In this document: in pieces, positions 15,086 to 22,050 of the stretch
How positions within the stretch are numbered: position 1 is the first letter of the stretch
How the letters are laid out: each line of letters starts with the position of its first letter
From: Chloroflexota bacterium
GTDB taxonomy: Bacteria > Chloroflexota > Anaerolineae > Anaerolineales > DRMV01
Direction of reading: 5' to 3'
NCBI GenBank assembly: GCA_013153335.1
Contig: JAADEP010000013.1
Location: 1 to 25,633, forward strand
DNA length: 25,633 bases
Program-made: the position numbers and the translations under genes
Notes under the pieces: model-generated
Told to the model about the DNA's origin: nothing
The model's database searches: none
The model's input: the letters and a program-made list of their open reading frames with translations, nothing else

Positions 15086-15540
15086 GGGAAGCGCTGGAAG
15101 CTCCGCGGCTAGGATAACATCGCGCGCGGGTGCTTCGTCCCAACGCGCGGGCGTGCGGTGGTGAATTTGTAGCGGGCGGGTTTCGCCGCCCGCGGGCCAA
15201 GCACGGGTTCCGTCGCCCGCGAATCAAGCGCGGGTCCCGCCGTTCGCACGCCTGTGGGTGGGAAGGCCGCGGCATGCTGAAGCATGCCGACAGATATAGA
15301 CCAAAAATATGTCCTATCTTCGCGCGGCTTGCTCGAAACCTCAGGCGCGCCGCTTTTCACGGATGGGTTCAGCCGCCCGCCCCCCGGGGGTGGGCTCGCG
15401 TCGCCGCCGGCGCCGCAGGCTGGAAGCCCGCGGCTAGTTGGCATAAAACCGCGGGCTAACCATCCGGCCCAACGCGCGGGCGCCTTTTCGCGGGCGGGTT
15501 CCAGCCGCCCGCGGGTTAAGCGCGGGTTCCGACGCCCGCA
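15086..15540. repeat. Intergenic hairpin-repeat cluster 2
   Basis: This gene-free stretch repeats the parts of cluster 1. Degenerate A hairpins lie at about 15088-15108 and 15413-15433, each followed by CTAG and a TATA-like stretch (GGATAACAT, GGCATAAAA). The C spacer CCAACGCGCGGG occurs at about 15139 and 15469. B hairpins lie at 15173-15192 and 15491-15511, with a partial copy near 15363. The extra CAAGCGCGGGTTCCG-like segment occurs several times after B (15196-15245, 15517-15540). The middle (15290-15350) is lower in GC and carries none of the motifs. No coding gene is supported between the foldase and kinase genes. Confidence 0.85.
15270..15289. repeat. Perfect hairpin CGGCATGCT-GA-AGCATGCCG inside cluster 2
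   Basis: Two 9-bp arms pair exactly around a 2-nt centre. It keeps the GCTG(G)AAGC centre of the A hairpins but with a different stem sequence, which suggests that the shape is conserved more than the bases. Confidence 0.75.
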
Positions 15541-15556
15541 ACAAAGAAAAGCGCGG

Positions 15557-15562
15557 TAAACT
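15557..15562 (+). promoter_or_regulatory. Candidate -10 box (TAAACT) for a leaderless kinase transcript
   Basis: TAAACT fits the TANNNT pattern and ends 7 nt before the kinase ATG, so transcription would begin at or next to the start codon. No ribosome binding site is visible upstream of that ATG, which fits a leaderless message. Confidence 0.4.
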
Positions 15563-15569
15563 ATATCCG

Positions 15570-16790
15570 ATGAGTACCGAAGCCGCTTCTGCGTCGAACG
15601 AACGGATCGCCGGACGCTATGAGATTCGGCGCCGCCTGGGCAAAGGCGGTATGGCCGAGGTTTTCCTCGCGTATGACCATAAGCTCGGACGCCAGGTCGC
15701 GCTTAAGCGCTTGCTCCCTGACTATGCGCGGGTGCCCGAGTTTCGGCGCCGTTTTTTGGACGAAGCCCGGCTCGCCGCGCAGCTCAATCACCCCAATATC
15801 GTGACCGTACATGACGTGGTCGAAGTTGGGCCGCAAGACCTCTACATCGTCATGGAATATGTGCCCGGGACGACGCTAGAAACGATTTTGCAGACGCGCG
15901 CGCCCCTCCCCCTGGACGAAGCCCTGCATTACATCATTCAAGCCAGCGCGGGTTTGGGCTACGCCCACCGCGCCGGACTGGTGCACGGCGATGTCAAGCC
16001 CGGCAACTTTCTCGTGCGGCCCGATGGCCGGCTCAAGGTCGCGGACTTTGGGCTCGCGCGCGCGTACGAAGCCCTGGGGCCGACCTCGGAACGGCCCGCC
16101 TATGTGTGGGGCTCGCCGCCCTATCTGTCGCCCGAACACGCCCGTGGGGAGCCCCTCGTGCCCGCGTCGGATGTGTACGCGCTTGGGGTGGTGCTCTATC
16201 GCGCGCTCACCGCGCGGTACCCCTTTCAGGCCGACTCGGCCGAAGGCTATTTGCAAGCGCACTTGCACGCGACGCCGATCCCGCCGCGCACGTATCGCCC
16301 GGACCTGCCCGAGCGCCTCGAGGCCATTGTGCTCAAGGCCCTGGACAAGCGCCCTACCCGGCGCTTTCGCACCGCGGACCAAATGGGCCGCGTGTTGTTG
16401 GACTTCCTCGAGGACGAAGCCCACGCGGCCTCGATGGCCTTACCCTCGACCGCGCCGCCCGCGCGAGGCGAGGCCGAGCCCGAATTCGCGTCCGAGCCCC
16501 TTGAGGCCGAGGACGAAGACGCGCAGGCCGAAGCCGCAACCAGGGCCGCCTTGCTCGCGCCCGAACACGAGGAACCCGCGCCCGTCACCCGGCCTGCGCA
16601 AGCCTTCGAGACCGAGGAAGGCGAGGCTCCCGCGACGCCGGTCGCCGCGCCCCAACCAGGAGGTTTTATGGAACCCGAATCCGAGAGCCTGTGGGATCCG
16701 GGCACGCTAGCCCTGGCCATTCTGGCCCTGATCGCGGTCGTCGGATTGGTTCCCTTGTGGCTGTGGGTATACTTCTTGTTCCGGCATTGA
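15570..16790 (+). CDS. Hanks-type serine/threonine protein kinase with C-terminal membrane anchor
   Basis: This 406-residue kinase has an N-terminal catalytic domain (about 17-282): Gly loop GKGGMAEV (24-31), Lys46 in VALK, Glu66, catalytic HGDVKPGN (139-146, Asp141), DFG (159-161) and activation-loop GSPPYLSPEH (181-190). The HGD triplet replaces HRD. An acidic, Ala/Pro-rich linker (about 283-370) leads to one transmembrane helix (about 379-403), with only three residues beyond it, so there is no outside sensor domain as in PASTA kinases. The ATG has no ribosome binding site. A strong internal site (AGGAGG, 16658-16663) and in-frame ATG at 16668 lie near the end. It is followed after 13 nt by rpe. 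Confidence 0.92.
   Translation: MSTEAASASNERIAGRYEIRRRLGKGGMAEVFLAYDHKLGRQVALKRLLPDYARVPEFRRRFLDEARLAAQLNHPNIVTVHDVVEVGPQDLYIVMEYVPGTTLETILQTRAPLPLDEALHYIIQASAGLGYAHRAGLVHGDVKPGNFLVRPDGRLKVADFGLARAYEALGPTSERPAYVWGSPPYLSPEHARGEPLVPASDVYALGVVLYRALTARYPFQADSAEGYLQAHLHATPIPPRTYRPDLPERLEAIVLKALDKRPTRRFRTADQMGRVLLDFLEDEAHAASMALPSTAPPARGEAEPEFASEPLEAEDEDAQAEAATRAALLAPEHEEPAPVTRPAQAFETEEGEAPATPVAAPQPGGFMEPESESLWDPGTLALAILALIAVVGLVPLWLWVYFLFRH
16668..16790 (+). CDS. Possible internally initiated 40-residue membrane peptide inside the kinase gene
   Basis: AGGAGG (16658-16663) lies 4 nt before ATG 16668, which is in frame with the kinase (Met367). Translation from here would give a 40-residue peptide with an acidic N-terminus (EPESES) and one membrane helix. 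This is inference from the ribosome binding site only; the bases also encode Pro-Gly-Gly-Phe of the kinase linker, so chance is possible. Confidence 0.3.
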   Translation: MEPESESLWDPGTLALAILALIAVVGLVPLWLWVYFLFRH

Positions 16791-16803
16791 GGAAGGGGGA
16801 AGC

Positions 16804-17529
16804 GTGTCAGACGCATCGGAAACCGTGATTTTCGCGGCCTCTATCTTGAGCGCGGATTTCGGCCACTTGGCCGACGCGTGCCAGCGGGCCGTCGCGGCCG
16901 GGGCGGCGTGGATTCACCTGGACGTCATGGACGGGCATTTTGTGCCGAACCTGACCATGGGGCCGCAAGTGGTCGCGGCGTGCCGTCGGGCCACGCGCGC
17001 GGTGCTCGATGTGCACCTTATGGTGGAAGAACCCGAACGCTGGGTCGAGCCCTTTGCCCAAGCCGGCGCGGACATCCTCACCCCGCACATCGAGGCTACG
17101 CCCCACATCCACCGCGTGTTACAGCGCATCCGCAGCTTGGGCAAACGCGCGGGCATCGCGCTCAACCCCGGTACCGACCACCGTTGGCTCACGCCCATTC
17201 TCCCCCTGCTCGACCACGTGCTGGTCATGACCGTCAACCCTGGCTTCGCGGGCCAGGCATTTTTGCCCGAAGTCATGCCCAAAGTGCGCGCGGTGCGGGC
17301 CATGCTCGACGCGGCCGGTCGGACCGCGGTCACCCTCGCGGTCGACGGCGGTATCAACCCCGAAACCCTCCCCCAGGCTTATCGCGCGGGCGCGCGGGTG
17401 TTCGTCGCGGCCAGCGCCATCTTTCGCCATCCCCAAGGCATCGAAGCCGGCGTCGCGGCCCTGCGCCGCGCGGTCCCCACCGCCCCGCCTTCACCCCAAC
17501 CTCACCCAAGGGAGGACGTCGATGGCTGA
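16804..17529 (+). CDS. rpe: Ribulose-phosphate 3-epimerase
   Basis: This 241-residue TIM-barrel enzyme interconverts ribulose 5-phosphate and xylulose 5-phosphate in the pentose phosphate pathway. Family signatures are clear: ASILSADFG (12-20), HLDVMDGHFVPN (38-49, metal and catalytic His/Asp), DVHLMVEEP (69-77), VMTVNPGFAGQ and VDGGINPET. The start is GTG after a GGAAGGGGG-like site, 13 nt after the kinase stop. A Pro-rich tail of about 15 residues extends past the barrel and overlaps the start of the TerC-like gene by 8 bp. Confidence 0.96.
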   Translation: MSDASETVIFAASILSADFGHLADACQRAVAAGAAWIHLDVMDGHFVPNLTMGPQVVAACRRATRAVLDVHLMVEEPERWVEPFAQAGADILTPHIEATPHIHRVLQRIRSLGKRAGIALNPGTDHRWLTPILPLLDHVLVMTVNPGFAGQAFLPEVMPKVRAVRAMLDAAGRTAVTLAVDGGINPETLPQAYRAGARVFVAASAIFRHPQGIEAGVAALRRAVPTAPPSPQPHPREDVDG

Positions 17530-18307
17530 GCTGTTTACCATGGAAAACCTCCTGGCCCTGTTGTTGCTCACATCTTTGGAAATTGTGCTGGGCATCGACA
17601 ACGTGGTGTTCATCTCCATTTTGTCCAACCGCCTGCCTGAGCATCAACGCACCCTGGGCCAACGGCTGGGCATTGGCCTGGCGGTCTTCAGCCGCATCGC
17701 GCTGTTGCTGGCCATCAGTTGGGTCCAATCCTTAGAGGCCCAACACGCGTTCCATCTCTTTGGCCGTGCGCTTAGCGTCAAAGATGTGATTTTGATCCTG
17801 GGCGGGCTCTTCCTTATTGGCAAAAGCACCTACGAAATTCATGAGAAACTCGAGGCCGCGAGCCGGGGCATCCACGAGTCGCAATTGGAGCCGCTGAACC
17901 TGTACTCCATGTTAGCCCAGGTCGTCATGATTGATGTGGTGTTCTCTTTGGACAGCGTGATCACCGCGGTGGGCATCTCGAACGTGTTGCCGGTTATGAT
18001 CACGGCCATCGTCATCGCGGCCGGGGTCATGATGTTCTTCGCGTCCTGGATCAGCGACTTCATCCGCCGCCACCCGACCATGAAGATGCTCGCGCTGTCC
18101 TTCTTGATCCTCATCGGTTCGATGTTGGTCATCGAAGGCTGGGCGCCTGAGAAGGCCCACCAACTGCACTTGCGCAATTACGCGTACTTTGCGATGGCCT
18201 TCTCCCTCTTCGTCGAATTGATCAACATGCGCCTCCGACCCAGCACCGCGCCGGTGCCGATCCACATCCCCGGGGCGGAGGGGAAAGCGACCAAGCCCGA
18301 TTGCTAA
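17522..18307 (+). CDS. TerC-family integral membrane protein
   Basis: This 261-residue protein has about seven membrane helices and the two acidic TerC motifs: EIVLGIDN (20-27) and MIDVVFSLDSVITAVG (136-151). TerC was named for tellurium resistance, but other members export manganese or support metal loading of secreted proteins; no tellurium-resistance gene is near, so metal efflux is the more likely role. The ATG follows GGGAGG and overlaps the rpe stop, indicating translational coupling. A terminator follows at 18320. Confidence 0.92.
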   Translation: MAELFTMENLLALLLLTSLEIVLGIDNVVFISILSNRLPEHQRTLGQRLGIGLAVFSRIALLLAISWVQSLEAQHAFHLFGRALSVKDVILILGGLFLIGKSTYEIHEKLEAASRGIHESQLEPLNLYSMLAQVVMIDVVFSLDSVITAVGISNVLPVMITAIVIAAGVMMFFASWISDFIRRHPTMKMLALSFLILIGSMLVIEGWAPEKAHQLHLRNYAYFAMAFSLFVELINMRLRPSTAPVPIHIPGAEGKATKPDC

Positions 18308-18319
18308 GGAAGGCCACAG

Positions 18320-18350
18320 AAGGGGCGCCCGAACCTTCGCGGCGCCCCTT
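18320..18350 (+). terminator. Hairpin terminator after the TerC-family gene
   Basis: AAGGGGCGCC (18320-18329) pairs perfectly with GGCGCCCCTT (18341-18350) around an 11-nt loop. The T tract is poor (ACTTTGG), so termination may be incomplete. The hairpin overlaps the -35 region of the next promoter. Confidence 0.7.
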
Positions 18351-18357
18351 ACTTTGG

Positions 18358-18363
18358 TATAAT
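18358..18363 (+). promoter_or_regulatory. Candidate -10 box (TATAAT) for the MBL-fold gene and downstream series
   Basis: An exact TATAAT lies 35 nt before the ATG at 18393. The -35 position falls inside the preceding terminator loop and is weak (CTTCGC). Confidence 0.5.
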
Positions 18364-18392
18364 TCGCACCAGCCTATCACCACGAGGAAGCC

Positions 18393-19046
18393 ATGGAGAT
18401 CACCTGGCTGGGACATGCGGCGTTTCGGTTGAGCCAACGAGGCAAGGCCACGGTCGTCACCGACCCCTATGACCCCCGCGTTGCGGGCTACAAAGCACTA
18501 CGCACTCGAGCGGATGTGGTCACCGTCAGCCAACCGCATCCTGCTCATCATTATGTCAAGGGCTTGCGCGGGGTTCAGCGCGTTTTGGATCGGCCCGGCG
18601 AGTATGAAATCGGAGATGTCTTCATCATCGGCATTCAGCTCACGCCGCGCAAAAAGAAGATCGACCCGCTCAAAGAACCGCGTGTGCTGTTCACCTTTGA
18701 TTACGATGGCCTTCTCATCGCCCATTTAGGAGCCCTGGACCGCGTGCCGTCGCAAAGCGAAATCGAAGCTATTGGCCCCATTCACGTTGCCCTGGTGCCG
18801 GTGGGCGGGGGCCCTTACCTGAACGCGTCGGCCGCTGCCGAGGTGGTGAGCCTCTTGGAGCCCAATATCGTGATTCCCATGGCCTATCGCACCCCCGGCA
18901 GCACGATGAAGGACCTGGCCCCGGTCGACCGCTTCCTCAAAGAGATGGGGATTTCGCAGGTTCAGCCGCGGCCCAGCCTCAAGCTTCGTGCGAGCCAAGT
19001 TCCGAACGAAACCCAGGTCGTGGTCTTAGAGGCTCCGACTGCCTAA
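18393..19046 (+). CDS. MBL-fold protein with altered metal-binding motifs
   Basis: This 217-residue protein is recognisable as a small metallo-beta-lactamase-fold protein (Lactamase_B_3-like): MEITWLGHAAFRL at the start, VVTDPYDP, and the fold's later strands. The residues that normally bind metal are changed at three places. The HxHxDH motif reads SQPHPAHH (46-53), the LGDLGH-like segment reads HLGALD (111-116), and the PMHY-like segment reads PMAY (162-165). It may therefore be non-catalytic or use another centre. GAGGAAG precedes the ATG. It opens the series that runs on to mutY. Confidence 0.85.
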   Translation: MEITWLGHAAFRLSQRGKATVVTDPYDPRVAGYKALRTRADVVTVSQPHPAHHYVKGLRGVQRVLDRPGEYEIGDVFIIGIQLTPRKKKIDPLKEPRVLFTFDYDGLLIAHLGALDRVPSQSEIEAIGPIHVALVPVGGGPYLNASAAAEVVSLLEPNIVIPMAYRTPGSTMKDLAPVDRFLKEMGISQVQPRPSLKLRASQVPNETQVVVLEAPTA

Positions 19047-19095
19047 TCTGTCGGCCCTTGTCCCTCGTACGTTGGACTTGGATAGGGAGGAAACC

Positions 19096-19398
19096 GTGGC
19101 AGTCAAATTACTTATGACCTGGAACATCCAGCAGGGCCGAGAACGCGAGTATTTTGAGTTTCTGGTCCAAGAATTCATTCCCGCGTTGCAAGAGATGGGG
19201 CTCAACCCCGAAGACGCCTGGTACACCGTCTACGGCGACTATCCCCAAATTTTGACGGGCATCAGCGCGCCCAACGAAGCGGTCCTACAACGGGTGCTCG
19301 AATCACCCGAATGGAAAAACTTGCTGCGCCGCTTGGAGAACTACGTCACCGACATCCAATTCAAGGTCGTACCCCATCGGGATACGTTTCAGCTATGA
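19096..19398 (+). CDS. Small conserved-type protein of unknown function, coupled to mutY
   Basis: This 100-residue protein has no assigned function. Its pattern (VKLLMTWNIQQGREREYFEFLVQEFIPAL, then a second half ending DIQFKVVP) resembles the small dimeric alpha-beta barrel type (EthD/NIPSNAP-like), which is a fold guess only. The start is GTG at 19096, supported by AGGGAGG 5-6 nt upstream; an in-frame TTG at 19072 has no such site. Its stop overlaps the mutY start (ATGA, 19395-19398), so the two are translated together. Confidence 0.82.
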   Translation: MAVKLLMTWNIQQGREREYFEFLVQEFIPALQEMGLNPEDAWYTVYGDYPQILTGISAPNEAVLQRVLESPEWKNLLRRLENYVTDIQFKVVPHRDTFQL

Positions 19399-20510
19399 AG
19401 CACGGGGCGACTCCGGGGCAAGCGCATTCGTCGGGCTGGACCGCGGCTTTGCTGCAATGGTACGCCCAGCATGCCCGGTCGTTCCCCTGGCGCGAGCACC
19501 CCACGCCTTACGCGGTGCTGGTCTCCGAATTCATGCTTCAGCAGACCCGCACCGAGACCGTACGCGAGTATTTCACGCGTTGGATGGCGCGCTTTCCGGA
19601 CCTGGCAAGCTTAGCCCAGGCGGACGAAGCCGATGTGCTGCGCCTGTGGGAAGGGTTGGGCTACTACCGCCGCGCGCGGCAATTGCACCAAACCGCCCAG
19701 CGCATCATGACCGAACACCAAGGCCGCATCCCCGACGACCCCGCGCAGCTGCAACGCCTGCCGGGCATCGGGCCATATACTGCGGCCGCGATCGCGGCCA
19801 TCGCGTATAACCGGCCCGTGCTCGCCCTGGATGGCAACCTCAAGCGGGTCCTGGCCCGTTTCTTCGGCGTCGACCATCCCATCCAGACCCCGCGCGCCGC
19901 GCGCGAGCTGCGCGAACGGGCCGAGCCCGCCATCCCGGCCGGGCAGAGCGCCGCGTTCAACCAAGCGTTAATGGACCTGGGCGCGCAGGTGTGCACGCCC
20001 CGCCAACCCCGTTGCGAGGCCTGCCCGCTGCGGCCCTGGTGCCGCGCGTTCCACGAAGGGAAACAACACGAATGGCCGCGGCGCCAGCCGCGCAAGGCCA
20101 TCCCCCATTACCTCGTGGTCGCGGGCGTATGGCAACGCGGGGATCAGGTCTTTTTGGCCCAACGCCCGGCCGATGCGATGCTCGGCGGGTTGTGGGAATT
20201 CCCGGGCGGCAAGGTCAAGCCCGGCGAAAGCCTCGAAGACGCGCTGCGCCGCGAATGGCGCGAAGAGCTCGCGGTCGAGATCGTCCCGGGCCCCCGGTTG
20301 GGCACGTTCAGGCATGCGTATTCGCATTTTCGCATCACCCTGCACGCGTTGCGCGTGGTCTATGTTCAGGGCGAACCCCAGCCGTTGTATCACCAGAAGC
20401 TCGCCTGGGTGCCTCTGGACCAACTGGACCAATACCCCATGGGCAAGGTCGATCGCGCCATCGCGCAACGGCTGCGGGAGGAATACCGGCAACAGGAGGC
20501 CCGAGCATGA
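19395..20510 (+). CDS. mutY: A/G-specific adenine glycosylase MutY with a near-complete Nudix box
   Basis: This 371-residue enzyme removes adenine paired with 8-oxoguanine. The N-terminal helix-hairpin-helix domain has catalytic Glu45 (SEFMLQQT), the hairpin LPGIGPYTA (122-130) and Asp146 in LDGNLKRVLAR. The iron-sulfur cluster site is C-x6-C-x2-C-x5-C (Cys200, 207, 210, 216). The C-terminal domain (about 237-360) is Nudix-like, and its signature G-x5-E-x7-REWxEE (272-291) is intact except for the last Gly; in E. coli MutY this box is degenerate. The start overlaps the previous stop, and its own stop overlaps the pcm start (ATGA). Confidence 0.96.
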   Translation: MKHGATPGQAHSSGWTAALLQWYAQHARSFPWREHPTPYAVLVSEFMLQQTRTETVREYFTRWMARFPDLASLAQADEADVLRLWEGLGYYRRARQLHQTAQRIMTEHQGRIPDDPAQLQRLPGIGPYTAAAIAAIAYNRPVLALDGNLKRVLARFFGVDHPIQTPRAARELRERAEPAIPAGQSAAFNQALMDLGAQVCTPRQPRCEACPLRPWCRAFHEGKQHEWPRRQPRKAIPHYLVVAGVWQRGDQVFLAQRPADAMLGGLWEFPGGKVKPGESLEDALRREWREELAVEIVPGPRLGTFRHAYSHFRITLHALRVVYVQGEPQPLYHQKLAWVPLDQLDQYPMGKVDRAIAQRLREEYRQQEARA

Positions 20511-21190
20511 GTTACGTCCCCGATCCGCAGCGTCCCCAATGGCCCCAAGAGGCCGAACGCATGGTGCAAGAGCAAATCGTCGCGCGCGGGGTGCGCCATC
20601 CCCGCGTGCTGGCCGCGATGCGCGCGATCCCCCGGCATTGGTTTGTGCGGCCCGAAGACCAGGCATGGGCGTATCGGGATGGCCCCCTGCCCATCGGTTA
20701 TGGCCAGACCATCTCGCAGCCCTACATTATCGCACGCATGTTGGAACTGCTCGACCCCAAGCCCCACGAAAAAGTACTGGAAGTAGGGACCGGGTCGGGC
20801 TATCAGGCCGCGTTGCTGGGACTTTTGGCCGATGAAGTGCATACGGTCGAGCGCATCCCCGAATTGGCCGCGCAGGCGGCCGAGCGCCTGGCCCGCCTAG
20901 GGCTCGACAACGTGCACGTCCACGTAGCGGATGGGACCTTGGGCTGGCCCCAAGCCGCGCCGTATGACGGGATTCTGGTCGCGGCCGCGGCCCCGCAAGT
21001 GCCCCAAGCCCTGCTGGCCCAGCTAGCTGACGGGGGGCGGCTGGTGATCCCGGTCGGGCACCGGCACGGCCAGGTCATCGAGCGCTGGACCCGACAAGGC
21101 GACACCTTCCTCCGCGAGACCTTTGACCCGGTCGCGTTCGTCCCCCTAATAGGGCAAGAGGGATGGGACGAAAGCTCTTGGTCGTCCTAA
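20507..21190 (+). CDS. pcm: Protein-L-isoaspartate O-methyltransferase
   Basis: This 227-residue methyltransferase uses S-adenosylmethionine to start repair of isoaspartyl residues in aged proteins. The signature GYGQTISQP is at 64-72, the SAM-binding VLEVGTGSGYQ at 90-100, and the later DGTLGW and APYDGILVAAAA stretches fit the family. AGGAGG lies before the ATG, which overlaps the mutY stop. The 3' end overlaps the next gene by 28 bp. Confidence 0.95.
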   Translation: MSYVPDPQRPQWPQEAERMVQEQIVARGVRHPRVLAAMRAIPRHWFVRPEDQAWAYRDGPLPIGYGQTISQPYIIARMLELLDPKPHEKVLEVGTGSGYQAALLGLLADEVHTVERIPELAAQAAERLARLGLDNVHVHVADGTLGWPQAAPYDGILVAAAAPQVPQALLAQLADGGRLVIPVGHRHGQVIERWTRQGDTFLRETFDPVAFVPLIGQEGWDESSWSS

Positions 21191-22050
21191 GCAGTTTGCT
21201 TTGGGGGCTCTTGGCGACGGGGTGCCAGGCCGCCATACCCCGGGCGTCCACGCCGACGCCTACCCCAACCCCCGCGCCGCGCGTGACCGTCGAACGCGAG
21301 CCCAGCCTCGCCGCGTGGGACGAGCCTTTGGCGCGCTGCGCGAGCGAAGGGCCCATCCTGCTCACGGTCCGCGAGACCTTGACCGAAGCCCCGCAACCCA
21401 ACGCCGACGAAACAGTGTGGCGCCTGATCTGGGGCGAGCCCCCGCCCCACGGGCAGGCCTTCGCCCTGGGGACCGAGACCGCGCACCCGGTCCTGGGTCC
21501 GCACAGCCCTGAAGTGCCCCCTGAAGAAGGCTTGACCCTGGAGGAGTGGCGCGCGCTCTGGACTGGCCAGGTCACCCGCTGGTCGGAGCTGCGGCCCACG
21601 TGGCCCGACATCCCCATCCGCCCTTTGGCCCCCTGGCCCAACAGCGCGCTCGGCCAAGGGCTCACCGCCCTGGTCGGCCCTCGCTGGCGCTATCACCCTC
21701 AAGCGCGGCTCGCGCCCGATCCCGAGCTCGCGATCGAGCTCTTGCTGATCACCCAAGGCAGCGTCGGATGGCTGCCCCATGGTTGGCTGGCTTGGCGCCG
21801 CGCGCAAGGCGACCCGCGACTCTTGCGCGTGCGCGAGCTCCAGCATCCCGAATGGACCGCAGCCGTTGTGTTATGGTACGGATCGGAAGCTGAGCTCGCA
21901 CAACCGGTGTTGCGTTGGATCAGCTGCCTGCAACACACGTCGGGAGATGCCTATGTCCCGCATTCGCGCCCGCAAGTCCACGTTCCTGCTCAGCCTGATT
22001 TGGGGCCTCAGCGCCTTGCTCAGCGGCTCGGGCTGCCAGGCGTCGCCTAA
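21163..22050 (+). CDS. PstS-like (PBP-like) substrate-binding lipoprotein
   Basis: This 295-residue protein starts with a lipoprotein signal (LLATGC, Cys21) and a short Thr/Pro linker (29-39). The body resembles phosphate-binding-type proteins: LTLEEWRALWTGQVTRWSEL (124-143) corresponds to the family's 'I-F-x-G-x-x-x-x-W' region, and ITQGSVGWLPHGWL (196-209) to its 'G-x-I-G-Y' region. No transporter membrane or ATPase gene is next to it, so it may be a scaffold or sensor, not a transport subunit. It overlaps pcm by 28 bp and the following SH3 gene by 98 bp. The last 30 or so residues look less conserved and may be an extension into the next gene. Confidence 0.75.
   Translation: MGRKLLVVLSSLLWGLLATGCQAAIPRASTPTPTPTPAPRVTVEREPSLAAWDEPLARCASEGPILLTVRETLTEAPQPNADETVWRLIWGEPPPHGQAFALGTETAHPVLGPHSPEVPPEEGLTLEEWRALWTGQVTRWSELRPTWPDIPIRPLAPWPNSALGQGLTALVGPRWRYHPQARLAPDPELAIELLLITQGSVGWLPHGWLAWRRAQGDPRLLRVRELQHPEWTAAVVLWYGSEAELAQPVLRWISCLQHTSGDAYVPHSRPQVHVPAQPDLGPQRLAQRLGLPGVA

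Noticed and set aside
17522..18307. Tellurite-resistance operon
   Set aside because: Only the TerC-type membrane protein is present; no other ter gene is seen, and the TerC family has wider metal-related roles.
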